A stretch of DNA of 64,000 nt from Schaalia sp. 19OD2882 (GCF_018986735.1 NZ_CP065521.1:1426001-1490000); one strand, 5' to 3'; positions 19,591 to 27,980 are shown, counted from the stretch's first letter. A program made the numbers and translations. Notes: a model not told the origin generated them from the sequence alone.

Positions 19591-20477
19591 TGAAGTCCTC
19601 CCAAGGTTCGTCGGTGGCAAGTCCACGGTTCGGTGACCATCGTAGAGACTTCCACCTCCACCGACACACCCGCCGCGGAGGCGGCCTCACGCAATTTGGC
19701 CGCGAGCACCGGCAGCCACGGCCATTCGGTGGCCCAGTGGGAGCCGCACAACAGGGCCGGCGCTCCGCCCTCGACGTGTTCGGAGGCCGGGTGGTGGCGA
19801 AGGTCCGCGCACAAGTACACGTCGGCGCCGACGCGGCGCGCGTCTGCCAGGAAATGGTCGCCAGAGCCGCCGCTGACGACGACCGTGCGCACGGGGGCGG
19901 CCTCGTCACCTGTGACGAACAGGCCGTGCGGCCCTGCGGGCAGGACCCGCGCCACGTGGTCCGCGAATTCGCCGAGGGTCCTCGCCTCCACGGTGCCGCC
20001 CCTGCCCAAGCCGATCGGTCGCCCGTGGGAGTCGACTCCGGCAGGTGCCAGCGGCCACGTGTCCCGCAGGCCCACCAGGTCCGCCAGCGCTTGCGCCACT
20101 CCGTCTGCTGCGGCGTCCGCATTCGTGTGGGCCGCGAAAAGAGCGACCCGAGCGCGCACCAATGAGGCGACCAGGGAGCCCTTCGGGTCCGACTCCGGCA
20201 GGAAGGACGTGCCCCGTAGGTAGAGCGGATGGTGTGTGAGCAACAGGTCCGCGCCACTGTCCATCGCCTGGCGGGCGGTCGCCGCCACGGGGTCCACGGC
20301 CAGGAGAATCCGCTGCACTGTTTGCCCCGGGTCTCCCAGGACCAGGCCGACCCGGTCCCACTCCTCTGCGGTGCTGGCCGGGTACCAGGCCTCCATGAGG
20401 TCCATCACGTCGCGCAGCGTCCACGTGCGGGCCTGCGCCAATGGCACTGCCTCGCCTTTGATTTCCTTTTGCTCCAT
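19587..20477 (-). CDS. Nif3-like dinuclear metal-binding protein
   Basis: Nif3/YbgI family, 296 residues from ATG 20477. The metal-site motifs are DLLLTHHPLYLRG (HHP), FAAHTNADAAADGVAQALAD (HTNxD) and the C-terminal CGSHWATEWPWLPVLA. The middle insert, TVVVSGGSGDHFLADARRVGADVYLCADLRHH, is typical. The biochemical role is unsettled; homologues are annotated as GTP cyclohydrolase-like. The SD-like GGAGG directly abuts ATG 20477, so a start a few codons either side (20504 upstream or a GTG inside) cannot be excluded. It is translationally coupled to the CT398-like gene and divergent from lipB. Confidence 0.85.
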   Translation of the reverse strand: MEQKEIKGEAVPLAQARTWTLRDVMDLMEAWYPASTAEEWDRVGLVLGDPGQTVQRILLAVDPVAATARQAMDSGADLLLTHHPLYLRGTSFLPESDPKGSLVASLVRARVALFAAHTNADAAADGVAQALADLVGLRDTWPLAPAGVDSHGRPIGLGRGGTVEARTLGEFADHVARVLPAGPHGLFVTGDEAAPVRTVVVSGGSGDHFLADARRVGADVYLCADLRHHPASEHVEGGAPALLCGSHWATEWPWLPVLAAKLREAASAAGVSVEVEVSTMVTEPWTCHRRTLGGLQ

Positions 20478-20563
20478 CCTCCAAGGGTACGGGGACGCTG
20501 CCACGGTGACGAGGGCGCCCTGGGACCCGGTTGCCCCGTCCGGGCCGGCGGCGAGGGCGGGAC

Positions 20564-20569
20564 TACAAT
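20564..20569 (+). promoter_or_regulatory. -10 element of leaderless lipB
   Basis: TACAAT is a near-consensus -10. It is followed by exactly 6 nt and the lipB GTG, with no Shine-Dalgarno, so transcription should begin on the start codon. Confidence 0.6.
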
Positions 20570-20575
20570 CCCCAC

Positions 20576-21295
20576 GTGCGCATCATCGACCTGCTGCCTC
20601 TGGGCCTTACCGACTACACGGAGGTGGACGCCCTGCAGAGGCGCCTCCACCGGCAGGTCCTCGAAGGTGCCGAGGACGCGCTGGTCGTCGCCCAGTTCAC
20701 GCCGACGTGGACCGCCGGACGCCACACTCGCCCCGAGGACGTACCGGACACCACCCTTGCGATCATCCACACCGACCGCGCGGGCTCAGCCACCTGGCAC
20801 GGCCCCGGGCAGGTCGTCGTCTATCCCGTGGTGCGCTTGGCCGAGCCCGTGGACACCGTCAAGTGGATTCGCGCCGTCGAGGCCGGAGTCATCGACTGCC
20901 TGCGCCGGAGGTGGTCTTTGCCCGTCCAACGAGTGGAAGGGCGCGCGGGAGTGTGGATCCTGGAGGACGGGGGGCCCGACCGGAAGATCTGCGCCATGGG
21001 CCTCAAGGTTGCCAGGGGCGCAACCTTGCATGGTGTCGCCCTGAATGTCGCCATCGACATGAGTGACGCATTTCGCGGCATCATCCCCTGCGGTTTGGCG
21101 GATGCCACGGTGGCGTCCCTGCACACTGAGGGCGTGCACACCGACCTCGCCTGCGCCGCCCGCGCCCTGGTCCCTCAGCTGGTCGACTCGATCCAGCCCT
21201 GCCTTGCTCGCCCCGGCACCCCCGTGGCGTGGGTCAACGGTGCGGACGAGCTTGACACCGCCCGGCGGGAAGCCACGACAGGAGGAATGCAGTGA
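20576..21295 (+). CDS. lipB: Octanoyl-[ACP]:protein octanoyltransferase
   Basis: Transfers octanoate from ACP to the lipoyl domains of 2-oxoacid dehydrogenases and GcvH. It has 239 residues. The signature [14 protein letters not shown] and [10 protein letters not shown] are present. The catalytic Cys/Lys dyad is read as Cys in [15 protein letters not shown] and Lys in [21 protein letters not shown]. The GTG at 20576 follows a -10 element at leaderless spacing; in-frame codons upstream are not conserved-looking. The stop overlaps the lipA GTG. It serves the aceE-type pyruvate dehydrogenase encoded further along. Confidence 0.95.
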   Translation: MRIIDLLPLGLTDYTEVDALQRRLHRQVLEGAEDALVVAQFTPTWTAGRHTRPEDVPDTTLAIIHTDRAGSATWHGPGQVVVYPVVRLAEPVDTVKWIRAVEAGVIDCLRRRWSLPVQRVEGRAGVWILEDGGPDRKICAMGLKVARGATLHGVALNVAIDMSDAFRGIIPCGLADATVASLHTEGVHTDLACAARALVPQLVDSIQPCLARPGTPVAWVNGADELDTARREATTGGMQ

Positions 21296-22440
21296 GCACC
21301 ATTCCGGACCCCGAAGGCAGGAAGTTGCTGCGCGTCGAGGTGCGCAACCGCGAGACCCCCATCGAGGACAAGCCCGACTGGATCCGCCAGTACGCCAAGT
21401 CCGGCGAGAACTACATGGACATGCGCGCCCTGTCCGAAGCCAAGGGACTGCACACCGTGTGCGCGGAGGCGAATTGCCCGAACATCCACGAATGTTGGGA
21501 GGACCGCGAGGCCACATTCCTGTTGGGTGGGCGCGTGTGCACCCGCCGCTGCGACTTCTGCAACATCGCCACCGGGCGCCCCACCGAATACGACACGGAT
21601 GAGCCTCGCCGGGTCGCCGAATCCGTGGCCGGCCTGGACCTGCGCTACGCCACCATCACCGGTGTCACCCGCGACGACCTGCCCGACGGGGCCGCTTGGC
21701 TCTACGCCGAGACCTGCCGTCTGATCCACGAGAAGTCCCCTTCCACCGGCGTGGAGCTGCTGGTGGACGACTTCCGCGGGCAGATGGAGGGGGTGGACCT
21801 GATTGCCGAAGCGAACCCGCAGGTCTTCGCCCACAATCTGGAGACGGTTCCGCGCATCTTCAAGAAGATCCGCCCGGCGTTCCGCTACGAGCGTTCCTTG
21901 GCGATGATCCGCCACGCGGCCGACTTGGGGATGGTCACGAAGTCCAACTTGATCCTTGGCATGGGTGAGACTCGTGAGGAAGTGCGCCAGACCATGAGGG
22001 CGCTGCGGGATTCCGGCTGTGACCTGCTGACTTTGACCCAGTACCTGCGTCCTTCTCCCCTGCACCACCCGATCGACCGGTGGGTGCATCTGGAGGAGTT
22101 CCTCGAGTTGGCGGCCGAGGCCGAGGAGATCGGTTTCGCAGGCGTCATGGCCGGGCCTTTGGTGCGTTCCTCGTACCGGGCCGGCTACTTGTGGGCGCGT
22201 GGCATGAGGGCTCGCGGTTTCGCGATCCCGGAGCATCTCGCGCACTTGGACGAGCAGGGTTCGGCTCTGCAGGAGGCCAGCGTGGTCCTGGAGAACCTGC
22301 AGGCTCGTCGGGCGGCCCGCGCTGCCGCGAAGCGGGCGAAGGCGGCGAGTGCTGTGAACTCGTCGAGCACTGTCGGGGCTGTCGGCGTTGCAGGCGCTAC
22401 GAATCCCTCCGCTCCTTCAAGGGTGACCTGCGCGTCGTGA
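21292..22440 (+). CDS. lipA: Lipoyl synthase with Ala-rich C-terminal tail
   Basis: Radical-SAM enzyme that inserts two sulfurs into protein-bound octanoate. It has 382 residues. The auxiliary cluster cysteines lie in [14 protein letters not shown], and the radical-SAM cluster in [15 protein letters not shown] (C-x3-C-x2-C). The conserved C-terminal Ser of the RSSYRAG region is present. After the core ends near residue 335 there is a roughly 45-residue Ala/Ser-rich tail not seen in typical 310-330-residue members. The GTG has GGAGG 6 nt upstream and overlaps lipB. The stop overlaps the next gene as GTGA. Confidence 0.95.
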   Translation: MSTIPDPEGRKLLRVEVRNRETPIEDKPDWIRQYAKSGENYMDMRALSEAKGLHTVCAEANCPNIHECWEDREATFLLGGRVCTRRCDFCNIATGRPTEYDTDEPRRVAESVAGLDLRYATITGVTRDDLPDGAAWLYAETCRLIHEKSPSTGVELLVDDFRGQMEGVDLIAEANPQVFAHNLETVPRIFKKIRPAFRYERSLAMIRHAADLGMVTKSNLILGMGETREEVRQTMRALRDSGCDLLTLTQYLRPSPLHHPIDRWVHLEEFLELAAEAEEIGFAGVMAGPLVRSSYRAGYLWARGMRARGFAIPEHLAHLDEQGSALQEASVVLENLQARRAARAAAKRAKAASAVNSSSTVGAVGVAGATNPSAPSRVTCAS

Positions 22441-24020
22441 CCGCCCCCGACTTGTCCCCTGCCCGCTTCCTCGGTCGGGCTGCCGCCCAACACCCTGAGC
22501 GCCTGTCCTTGGTGGATGTGGGCACCGGCCGCATGTGGAGTGTCGCCCAGACGTGGCTGACCGTGCGGCGCCTGACCACAGTGCTGCGGAGCCTCGGGGT
22601 CGGTGAGGGGACGCGGGTGGCGCTTGTCTGCGCGAATTCCGCTTGGCACTTCCTCACGCACATCGCTTGCGCGTGGACTGGAGCCGTCTCGGTGCCGTTG
22701 TCGCCGCGTCTGCCCTCCGCCCTGCTGGCCGAACTGCTGGAGGGGTGCGGGGCGGCATTGGTTCTGGGTCCCACCCGCCCGGTGGAGGGCCTTTCCTCGG
22801 GGGTGAGCACTCTGTCCTTCGAGCAGCTGGCCGCCCTCGTCGATGCTGCCACACCTGCCGAGGACTCTCCCCTGCCCAGTAGTGGGCGCACGGCCGCCCT
22901 GGTCCACACCTCCGGGTCCACGGGGCGTCCACATCCTGTCGAGCTCACCCACGAGAACCTGTGGTGGGCGTCGATGAGTTTTCGCGACGGATTCGAGTAC
23001 ACGCCCGGGCGCGACGTCGTTGGCGTGTGCGCTCCGTTGTCGCATGTCGGCGGGTTCAACGGGACGACCATGGACACCGTGTGCCACGGCGGAACCCTGG
23101 TGGTCATGCCGGAGTTCTCGCCCGAAGTGGTGCTGCGTGCGGTCCAGGAGCACCGGATCTCGATGATGTTCCTGGTGCCCGTCATGTGTCACCTGTTGCT
23201 CGATGCGCAGGAGTACGTGTGCGCGGACCTGTCGTCATGGACCCGCCCGCTGGTGGGCGGCGACCGGATGTCGCCCACCCTGCATGCACGGATGCGATCG
23301 GCTGGCCTGGCGCCGATCCACGTGTGGGGAATGACCGAGACCGGCGGGGCTGGAGCCATGTGCTCGCCCGAGGTCTGGGCCGCGCACGAGGGCGCGATCG
23401 GGCGGCCCTTCCCTCATCTGGACCTGCGGCTGGTTTCCGCAGCGGGCGAGATCCTCACCGGTGCCGGGATCGTCGGCGAGGTCGAGGTCAGCGGGCCCGG
23501 GGTGAGCACGGCGGAGGCAGCCGAGCGAGGCCGGGAAGGGTGGTTGCCCACCGGCGACCTGGGGCGCTATGACGAGGGCGGCTTCGTGCACTTCGAGACG
23601 AGGGCGTCGCGCCTGATCAACACGGGCGGCGAGCTGGTGTCGCCTCTGCGGGTCGAAGACGCCCTGCGGGCGCTGCCCGAGGTCAGGGACGCATTGGTGG
23701 TGGGTGTGCCTGACGAGCGTTGGGGCCAAGTGGTCGGCGCCGTCATTGTGCCTGCGGGCGGCAACGATGCCGGCACGCTACCGGTGGAGCGCCACGACAG
23801 TGTTGGTACGGCCGGCGCCGATGCTGACGGCGGTGCTGCAACCTCGACAGCTGAGAAGGATGGCCCCGAGGAATGGTCCACTTCGTTTTTCTCCGCTCAA
23901 CTGGCAGATGTTCTGGCCCCGTGGGAAGGCCCACGTAGGATCGTCGCAGTCCGAGCGATCCCGACCACCGCCACAGGAAAGCCCGACCCAACCGCCGCCC
24001 TGGCCCTGCTCCAGCCTTGA
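22437..24020 (+). CDS. AMP-forming acyl-CoA synthetase / ligase (ANL superfamily), MenE-like
   Basis: A 527-residue adenylating enzyme. A3 is [23 protein letters not shown]5 is [13 protein letters not shown]7/A8 are [44 protein letters not shown]10 is the C-terminal [11 protein letters not shown] with the catalytic Lys. A hydrophilic insert ([26 protein letters not shown]...) in the C-terminal subdomain is unusual. GTG 22437 overlaps lipA (GTGA), so it is co-translated with lipB-lipA. That context makes octanoate or lipoate activation, or a general fatty acyl-CoA ligase, possible. The MenE-like size and the lack of men genes nearby leave the substrate open. Confidence 0.85.
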   Translation: MTAPDLSPARFLGRAAAQHPERLSLVDVGTGRMWSVAQTWLTVRRLTTVLRSLGVGEGTRVALVCANSAWHFLTHIACAWTGAVSVPLSPRLPSALLAELLEGCGAALVLGPTRPVEGLSSGVSTLSFEQLAALVDAATPAEDSPLPSSGRTAALVHTSGSTGRPHPVELTHENLWWASMSFRDGFEYTPGRDVVGVCAPLSHVGGFNGTTMDTVCHGGTLVVMPEFSPEVVLRAVQEHRISMMFLVPVMCHLLLDAQEYVCADLSSWTRPLVGGDRMSPTLHARMRSAGLAPIHVWGMTETGGAGAMCSPEVWAAHEGAIGRPFPHLDLRLVSAAGEILTGAGIVGEVEVSGPGVSTAEAAERGREGWLPTGDLGRYDEGGFVHFETRASRLINTGGELVSPLRVEDALRALPEVRDALVVGVPDERWGQVVGAVIVPAGGNDAGTLPVERHDSVGTAGADADGGAATSTAEKDGPEEWSTSFFSAQLADVLAPWEGPRRIVAVRAIPTTATGKPDPTAALALLQP

Positions 24021-24056
24021 CCCCCTCCCGCGACTGTTCCTCCACTCCTCCCTCGC

Positions 24057-24152
24057 GAGACTCGTCCGTCATTCGCTGAGATTCGTCCGCCCCTTCGCGA
24101 GATTCGTCCGCCCCTTCGCGAGATTCGTCCGCCCCTTCGCGAGATTCGTCCG
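24057..24152. repeat. 21-bp tandem repeat, about 4.5 copies
   Basis: Three identical units starting GAGATTCGTCCGCCCCTTCG run at 24078-24098, 24099-24119 and 24120-24140. A degenerate unit lies upstream (24057-24077) and a partial one downstream (24141-24152). It starts 36 bp after the ligase stop. On the minus strand it would read RISRRGG repeats, but no gene is apparent there. It looks like an intergenic minisatellite at the edge of the accessory patch. Confidence 0.9.
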
Positions 24153-24179
24153 TCAGCTGGCTTGGTGCGGTGGGGGTGG

Positions 24180-24240
24180 TTGTCCACAGATTTGTTCAGT
24201 TGTCTTCCATTTGAGTCCTTGAGTATCTAGCGTGTGGGGC
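24180..24240 (+). promoter_or_regulatory. Promoter of DUF6318 copy 1, with a DnaA-box-like TTGTCCACA
   Basis: TTGTCT (-35) and TATCTA (-10) are separated by 18 bp and sit just before the ATG at 24241. The block from TTTGTTCAGTTGTCTTCC onward is repeated almost unchanged before copy 2. TTGTCCACA at 24180-24188 matches the actinobacterial DnaA box but is not kept in copy 2. Confidence 0.55.
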
Positions 24241-24645
24241 ATGGGAAATGAGAGTGGGGCGAGGGTGCTGGCTCGACGCGGTGCTGGGCCCTTGGTAGCA
24301 GCGTGCAGCGTGGTGGTGGGGTTGCTGGGGCTGGTCGCGTGTCAGGGCACGGGGGACGGTCAGAGTGGTGATTCTGCGGGCTCAGTGGACTCTGTTGCCA
24401 GTGGTGTGCAGTCGGGTGAGGTTCAGATGTCCGGTGGTTACGTGGTGGGCCCGAACGGGTACTTGCTTCAGCCCGACGATCCGGACATGGTCGAACCGGT
24501 CCTGCCCGCCATCGCCAAGGAACCCAGCGTCGAAGGCGCAGAAGCCTTCATCCACTACTACCTGGATCTGCTGGCCCACTCCTGGTACACGGGCGACACC
24601 GAGAAACTCGAAGCCGTCTCAGGAAACTCCTGCAAATTCTGCAAA
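24189..24645 (+). repeat. Direct repeat, copy 1 (promoter plus first 135 codons of the DUF6318 gene)
   Basis: About 455 bp that recur at about 25859-26310 with only scattered differences, offset 1,669 bp. Similarity stops abruptly after the codons for GNSCKFCK and resumes about 540 bp later in the downstream gene. It is substrate for recombination between the two gene pairs. Confidence 0.85.
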
Positions 24646-24912
24646 GGCCGAATCGAAACGATCGAGGACGTCTACGCAAAAGGCGGATGGGAACACGGGC
24701 TTTCATATGAGATGACTTTACTCAAAGAGCCAATTCTTGCGGATGATGGTCGCGTTGGATTCATTGGCGCTTTGCGAGAGTCTTCGCATGTCGTGTACCA
24801 AAATAGCACCCTATATCATGGTGACTTCACGGAATATGACATGCAGCTTCAGAGCAAGTGGATTGACGGTGAATGGATTCTCTTCGCGGGAATCGTCAAG
24901 GGGGAGCGGTGA
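24241..24912 (+). CDS. DUF6318-type lipoprotein, copy 1
   Basis: A 223-residue secreted lipoprotein. The signal ends in lipobox LVAC with Cys34 as the lipid anchor. A Gly/Ser/Asp linker leads to YVVGPNGYLLQPDDPDMVEPVLPAIAKEPSVEGAEAFIHYYLDLLAHSWYTGDTEKLEAVSGNSCKFCK, which I recognise as the DUF6318 pattern with its paired cysteines. The role is unknown. The C-terminal 85 residues differ strongly from copy 2 and use less GC-biased codons, including a TTA. ATG 24241 matches the copy 2 start; ATG 24232 is less likely. The stop overlaps the next gene (GTGA). Confidence 0.85.
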   Translation: MGNESGARVLARRGAGPLVAACSVVVGLLGLVACQGTGDGQSGDSAGSVDSVASGVQSGEVQMSGGYVVGPNGYLLQPDDPDMVEPVLPAIAKEPSVEGAEAFIHYYLDLLAHSWYTGDTEKLEAVSGNSCKFCKGRIETIEDVYAKGGWEHGLSYEMTLLKEPILADDGRVGFIGALRESSHVVYQNSTLYHGDFTEYDMQLQSKWIDGEWILFAGIVKGER

Positions 24913-25781
24913 GTCATCTATTGCATTTTCTCCTCACGGTCGGCATTTGGATCACACTTGTGGCGGCCACCTCTTCTTTGGCTTCTCCTGCCCCTTTTCA
25001 ACCAGCTTCGACACGGCAACTGCCCGCAGATCAATCACCGGCGAATCTGTCGGTGAGTACAGGCGGCTCGAGCGATCCAGAGGTTGACCTCGAATCAGAA
25101 GAAGGAGGCTCTGGTGGCGGTGGCTGGCCTGGCCCTGCTGGAGAGCCTGAGGTTCCGGAGGTCCCAGAGGCGGAGTCGAAGTCTGGCTCTCTTCCGTCGT
25201 ATTTGGTGGATCATTCTGGGTTCTGGTGTTACACGCCTGAGCAGATGGAGGAAGTGTTCATGGGGCGTGCTCGGGGTCAGTGTCCGCCCGAGCCGGCAGA
25301 TGCGCCCTTCGTGCCCTCCGACTGGCAGATCACACGCAGGGCGCTCGCCACTGTCACGGTCGAGCCCGCCGGGCTGGTCATGCAGCCCCCGAACCTGGCA
25401 GTGGTGGGCATCGCCCAACTGGCCCACGCCACCCGCACCCACCAGGAACACGCGGTGAACATGCTCGGCAAAACAGTCACCATCACCTTCCACGCCCAAG
25501 AGTTCATCTTCGACTTCGGCGACGGCAGCCACCCGGTGGTCTCCCACGACCCGGGTGCCCCCTACCCGGATATGACCAACCAACACACCTATGAAGAGCC
25601 AATCGAGTCCACACACCTGACACTGACCACATGGTGGCAAGCAACCGTGACCAACCCGTGGACCGGACACACCATCACCCTGCACGAAAAACTCAAAACC
25701 GTCGAAACCACACCCCCCTTCGAAGTCAAACACCTCCACATCGCCCTGACCGACACCGCCGAAGAACTCCAAGGACACTGA
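24909..25781 (+). CDS. Secreted PKD-like domain protein paired with the DUF6318 lipoprotein
   Basis: A 290-residue exported protein. The first 25 residues are a signal peptide (HLLHFLLTVGIWITLVAATSSLASPAP). A low-complexity Glu/Pro/Gly linker follows to about residue 95. Then comes the conserved GSLPSYLVDHSGFWCYTPEQMEEVFMGRARGQCPPEP with two cysteines. The last half holds a PKD-like beta fold, FIFDFGDGSHPVVSHDPGAPYPDMTNQHTYEEP, and a strand-rich end. The function is unknown; a cell-surface role together with its partner lipoprotein is inferred from export and the GTGA overlap. GGGGAG precedes the GTG. Confidence 0.85.
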   Translation: MSHLLHFLLTVGIWITLVAATSSLASPAPFQPASTRQLPADQSPANLSVSTGGSSDPEVDLESEEGGSGGGGWPGPAGEPEVPEVPEAESKSGSLPSYLVDHSGFWCYTPEQMEEVFMGRARGQCPPEPADAPFVPSDWQITRRALATVTVEPAGLVMQPPNLAVVGIAQLAHATRTHQEHAVNMLGKTVTITFHAQEFIFDFGDGSHPVVSHDPGAPYPDMTNQHTYEEPIESTHLTLTTWWQATVTNPWTGHTITLHEKLKTVETTPPFEVKHLHIALTDTAEELQGH

Positions 25782-25909
25782 CACACCCCACACCCACCCA
25801 AAACAAGACAACAAACAAATCTCACGAGAAGACAAGAGGGCGGGATACTTGTCAACGAATTTGTTCAGTTGTCTTCCATTTGAGCCCTTGAGCATCTACT
25901 GTAGGGCCC
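25782..25909 (+). promoter_or_regulatory. A/C-rich spacer and promoter of DUF6318 copy 2
   Basis: After the stop, a run of CACCCACCC and CAAAACAAGACAACAAAC lies far below the local GC content. From 25862 the promoter block of copy 1 is repeated: TTGTTCAGTTGTCTTCCATT, then CATCTA in place of TATCTA, then ATG 25910. The weaker -10 suggests lower expression. Confidence 0.5.
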
Positions 25910-26310
25910 ATGGGAAATGAGAGCGAGGCAAGGGTGCTGGCTCGACATGGCGCTGGACCCTTGGTGTTGGCGTGTGTGGTGGTGGGGTTGCTGGGCTTGG
26001 CCGCGTGTCAGGGGCCGGGGGATGGCCAGAGCGGGGATTCTGCGGGATCGCTGGACTCTGTTGCCAGTGGTGTGCAGTCGGGTGAGGTTCAGATGTCCGG
26101 TGGTTACGTGGTGGGCCCGAACGGGTACTTGTTGCAGCCCGACGACCCGGACATGGTCGAGCCGGTACTGCCCGCCATCGCCAAGGACCCCAGCGTCGAA
26201 GGTGCAGAAGCCTTCATGAACTACTACTTGGATCTGGTCGCCTACTCCTGGTACACGGGCGACACCGAAAAACTCGAAGCAGTCTCAGGAAACTCCTGCA
26301 AATTCTGCAA
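25859..26310 (+). repeat. Direct repeat, copy 2
   Basis: The counterpart of 24189-24645. It covers the promoter and the first about 134 codons of the second DUF6318 gene. Divergence from copy 1 starts right after the codons for CKFCK. Confidence 0.85.
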
Positions 26311-26575
26311 GAGCAGGATTGAGGCAATCAAAAATGTTTACTCAAGGGGTGGGTGGGTCCACGGTCTACGATATAGTCTTTCGCCGTCCGAACGTCCAAT
26401 CCTCGGTAATGATGGAAGAATTGCACTAATCGGAACTCTGCAGGCATCTCCCCATGCCCTCTTCAAGAATCACGCAATTGATCGCCGGGGACCTCGGGAA
26501 CATCAGATTGAAATTCAAAGCAAGTGGATTTCTGGAAAATGGATCCTGTGGGGATGTGTTATCGAGGAGAAATGA
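25910..26575 (+). CDS. DUF6318-type lipoprotein, copy 2
   Basis: The 221-residue paralogue of the gene at 24241. Signal and lipobox LAAC (Cys33), the linker and the DUF6318 core through SGNSCKFCK are nearly identical to copy 1. From residue about 135 on, the sequence is only distantly similar (SRIEAIKNVYSRGGWVHGLRYSLSPSERPILGNDGRIALIGTLQASPHALFKNHAIDRRGPREHQIEIQSKWISGKWILWG) but keeps the same plan, ending in QSKWI-G-WIL as copy 1 does. So the C-terminal half has diverged as a unit. Codons such as ATA, CTA and AAT are frequent in it, unlike the core genes. Confidence 0.85.
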   Translation: MGNESEARVLARHGAGPLVLACVVVGLLGLAACQGPGDGQSGDSAGSLDSVASGVQSGEVQMSGGYVVGPNGYLLQPDDPDMVEPVLPAIAKDPSVEGAEAFMNYYLDLVAYSWYTGDTEKLEAVSGNSCKFCKSRIEAIKNVYSRGGWVHGLRYSLSPSERPILGNDGRIALIGTLQASPHALFKNHAIDRRGPREHQIEIQSKWISGKWILWGCVIEEK

Positions 26576-26576
26576 C

Positions 26577-26993
26577 GTGCACCTACATCTGAACCCAAGA
26601 ATTTTCCCTTGCCCCACAAGGTCACTGGTAATTACTTCAACTTTGCTCATCTCTCTGCCTCCGCTTTATGGCACGACAGATCCGACGGGAGACCATGGAG
26701 GAAGGGCCGATGATCCAATACTGGATGTAAGTGCTGGAGGCAATGGTCAGATCAAGCTTGGGGCTGAGCAGCGAGACTCCGAAACGGGCGGCCTCCTTTC
26801 TCAACATGCATCTTCAGAGTCGACTGCAGCGCAGGAGCTTGGTTCTCTTCCGTCGTATTTGGTGGATCATTCTGGGTTCTGGTGTTACACGCCTGAGCAG
26901 ATGGAGGAGGTGTTCATGGGGTGCGCTCGGGGTCAGTGTCCGCCCGAACCGACAGGTGCGTCGTTCGTGCCCTCCGACTGGGAGGTTGTGTAG
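26577..26993 (+). pseudogene. Truncated, frameshifted copy of the PKD-like partner gene
   Basis: From GTG 26577 this frame gives 138 residues and stops at TAG 26991-26993. Its first about 90 residues are unrelated to copy 1. Then GSLPSYLVDHSGFWCYTPEQMEEVFMGCARGQCPPEPTGASFVPSDW matches it closely. Just after that a 2-bp deletion relative to copy 1 shifts the frame; the DNA still matches (ACTGTCACGGTCGA versus GCTGTCACGGTCGA) until about 27030. Similarity then ends, 18 bp before the tRNA-Val gene. The whole PKD-like half is missing. The remaining fragment may still be secreted, but a normal function is unlikely. Confidence 0.8.
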
Positions 26994-27047
26994 GGCGGTG
27001 GCCGCTGTCACGGTCGAACCCACCGGGAACTACGAAAACGTGACCGG

Positions 27048-27121
27048 TGGGCCCGGCCGGCCTCGAACCGACGACCTCTGCGGTGTAAACGCAGCGCTCT
27101 GACCAACTGAGCTACAGGCCC
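27048..27121 (-). tRNA. tRNA-Val (anticodon UAC)
   Basis: A 74-nt cloverleaf on the minus strand. The acceptor GGGCCTG pairs with CGGGCCC and the discriminator is A. The D arm is GCTC-AGTTGGTCA-GAGC. The anticodon arm is CTGCG-TTTACAC-CGCAG with anticodon TAC. The T arm is GTCGG-TTCGAGG-CCGGC. CCA is not encoded. It lies at the end of the decayed gene copy, a common boundary for acquired DNA. Confidence 0.95.
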
Positions 27122-27277
27122 CGTGCCCGCACCGGGCACCGGACAAGCATAGCGACTGCTGACCGGAAAGCTCCCCTGCGCCCACCGACGCCCAGACTGG
27201 ACCAGCCACGCCGCCGTGCATGGATCGCATCCGTCCTGCACTCGCAGGTACCATCGGATGGCACGAGAGGAGCCCCG

Positions 27278-27919
27278 GTGGCCAAATTGTACTTCCGCTA
27301 CGGAGCGATGAACTCCGGCAAGTCCACCGCGTTGCTCCAGGCGGCCTTCAACTACGAGGAACGTGGGCAGCGGGTCCTTCTGGCCAAACCCTTGGTCGAC
27401 ACGAAGGGCGATGCACGCGTCCTCTCGCGGCTCGGAGTTTCGCGTGAAGTGGACCTGCTGGTCGCGCCGGACACAGACCTTTTCGCCCTCATGTCCGATG
27501 CGGTGCGCGGACATGATTCAAGCGCACTGCTGCCCGACATCCCCTCCGCTGCGATCTCCTGCCTGCTGGTCGACGAGGCCCAGTTCCTCACCCCTGCCCA
27601 AGTCGACGACCTGCTGCGGGTGACAGTCGAACTCGACATTCCCGTACTCGCCTACGGCATCCGCACCGACTTCCAGACTCGATCCTTTCCCGGGTCACGG
27701 CGCCTGCTCGAGGTCGCACACTCCCTCGAAGAACTCAAAACCATCTGCCGCTGCGGCCGCAAGGCCATGTTCAACGGCCGTAGGGTCGGCCAAAACTTCG
27801 TTTTCGACGGGGAACAGGTGGCGATCGACGGAGTCGAGGTCGGATACGAGTCACTGTGCCCGCGCTGCTACCTGGACGCGGGTGGCTCCTTGCCGTACAG
27901 GGCAGCGCGTCAGGCCTGA
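27278..27919 (+). CDS. tdk: Thymidine kinase (type II)
   Basis: Salvages thymidine to dTMP with ATP. It has 213 residues. The P-loop GAMNSGKST, Walker B-like LLVDEAQFLTPAQVD and the lasso-domain zinc cysteines (CRCGRKAMFNGR and CPRCYLD) identify a type II, TK1-like tetrameric enzyme. The GTG start has GAGGAGC upstream. It is a single gene between tRNA-Val and aceE, facing aceE tail-to-tail. Confidence 0.96.
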   Translation: MAKLYFRYGAMNSGKSTALLQAAFNYEERGQRVLLAKPLVDTKGDARVLSRLGVSREVDLLVAPDTDLFALMSDAVRGHDSSALLPDIPSAAISCLLVDEAQFLTPAQVDDLLRVTVELDIPVLAYGIRTDFQTRSFPGSRRLLEVAHSLEELKTICRCGRKAMFNGRRVGQNFVFDGEQVAIDGVEVGYESLCPRCYLDAGGSLPYRAARQA

Positions 27920-27980
27920 GGCCGCGTTCACAGGCCCACCAGCCGCAGCACCCGTCCCTTTCATGCACGAGGACGGGAAC

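Noticed and set aside
24057..24152. CRISPR array
   Set aside because: The 21-bp units are directly abutted with no unique spacers, and no cas genes are present.
24241..26993. Toxin-immunity (polymorphic toxin) pair
   Set aside because: The variable block lies in both secreted proteins, but no toxin domain, export tag of such systems or immunity gene can be recognised.
24141..27121. Prophage or integrative element at tRNA-Val
   Set aside because: No integrase, transposase or phage genes, and no visible duplicated tRNA end within the window; xerC at 57.5 kb is the housekeeping type.
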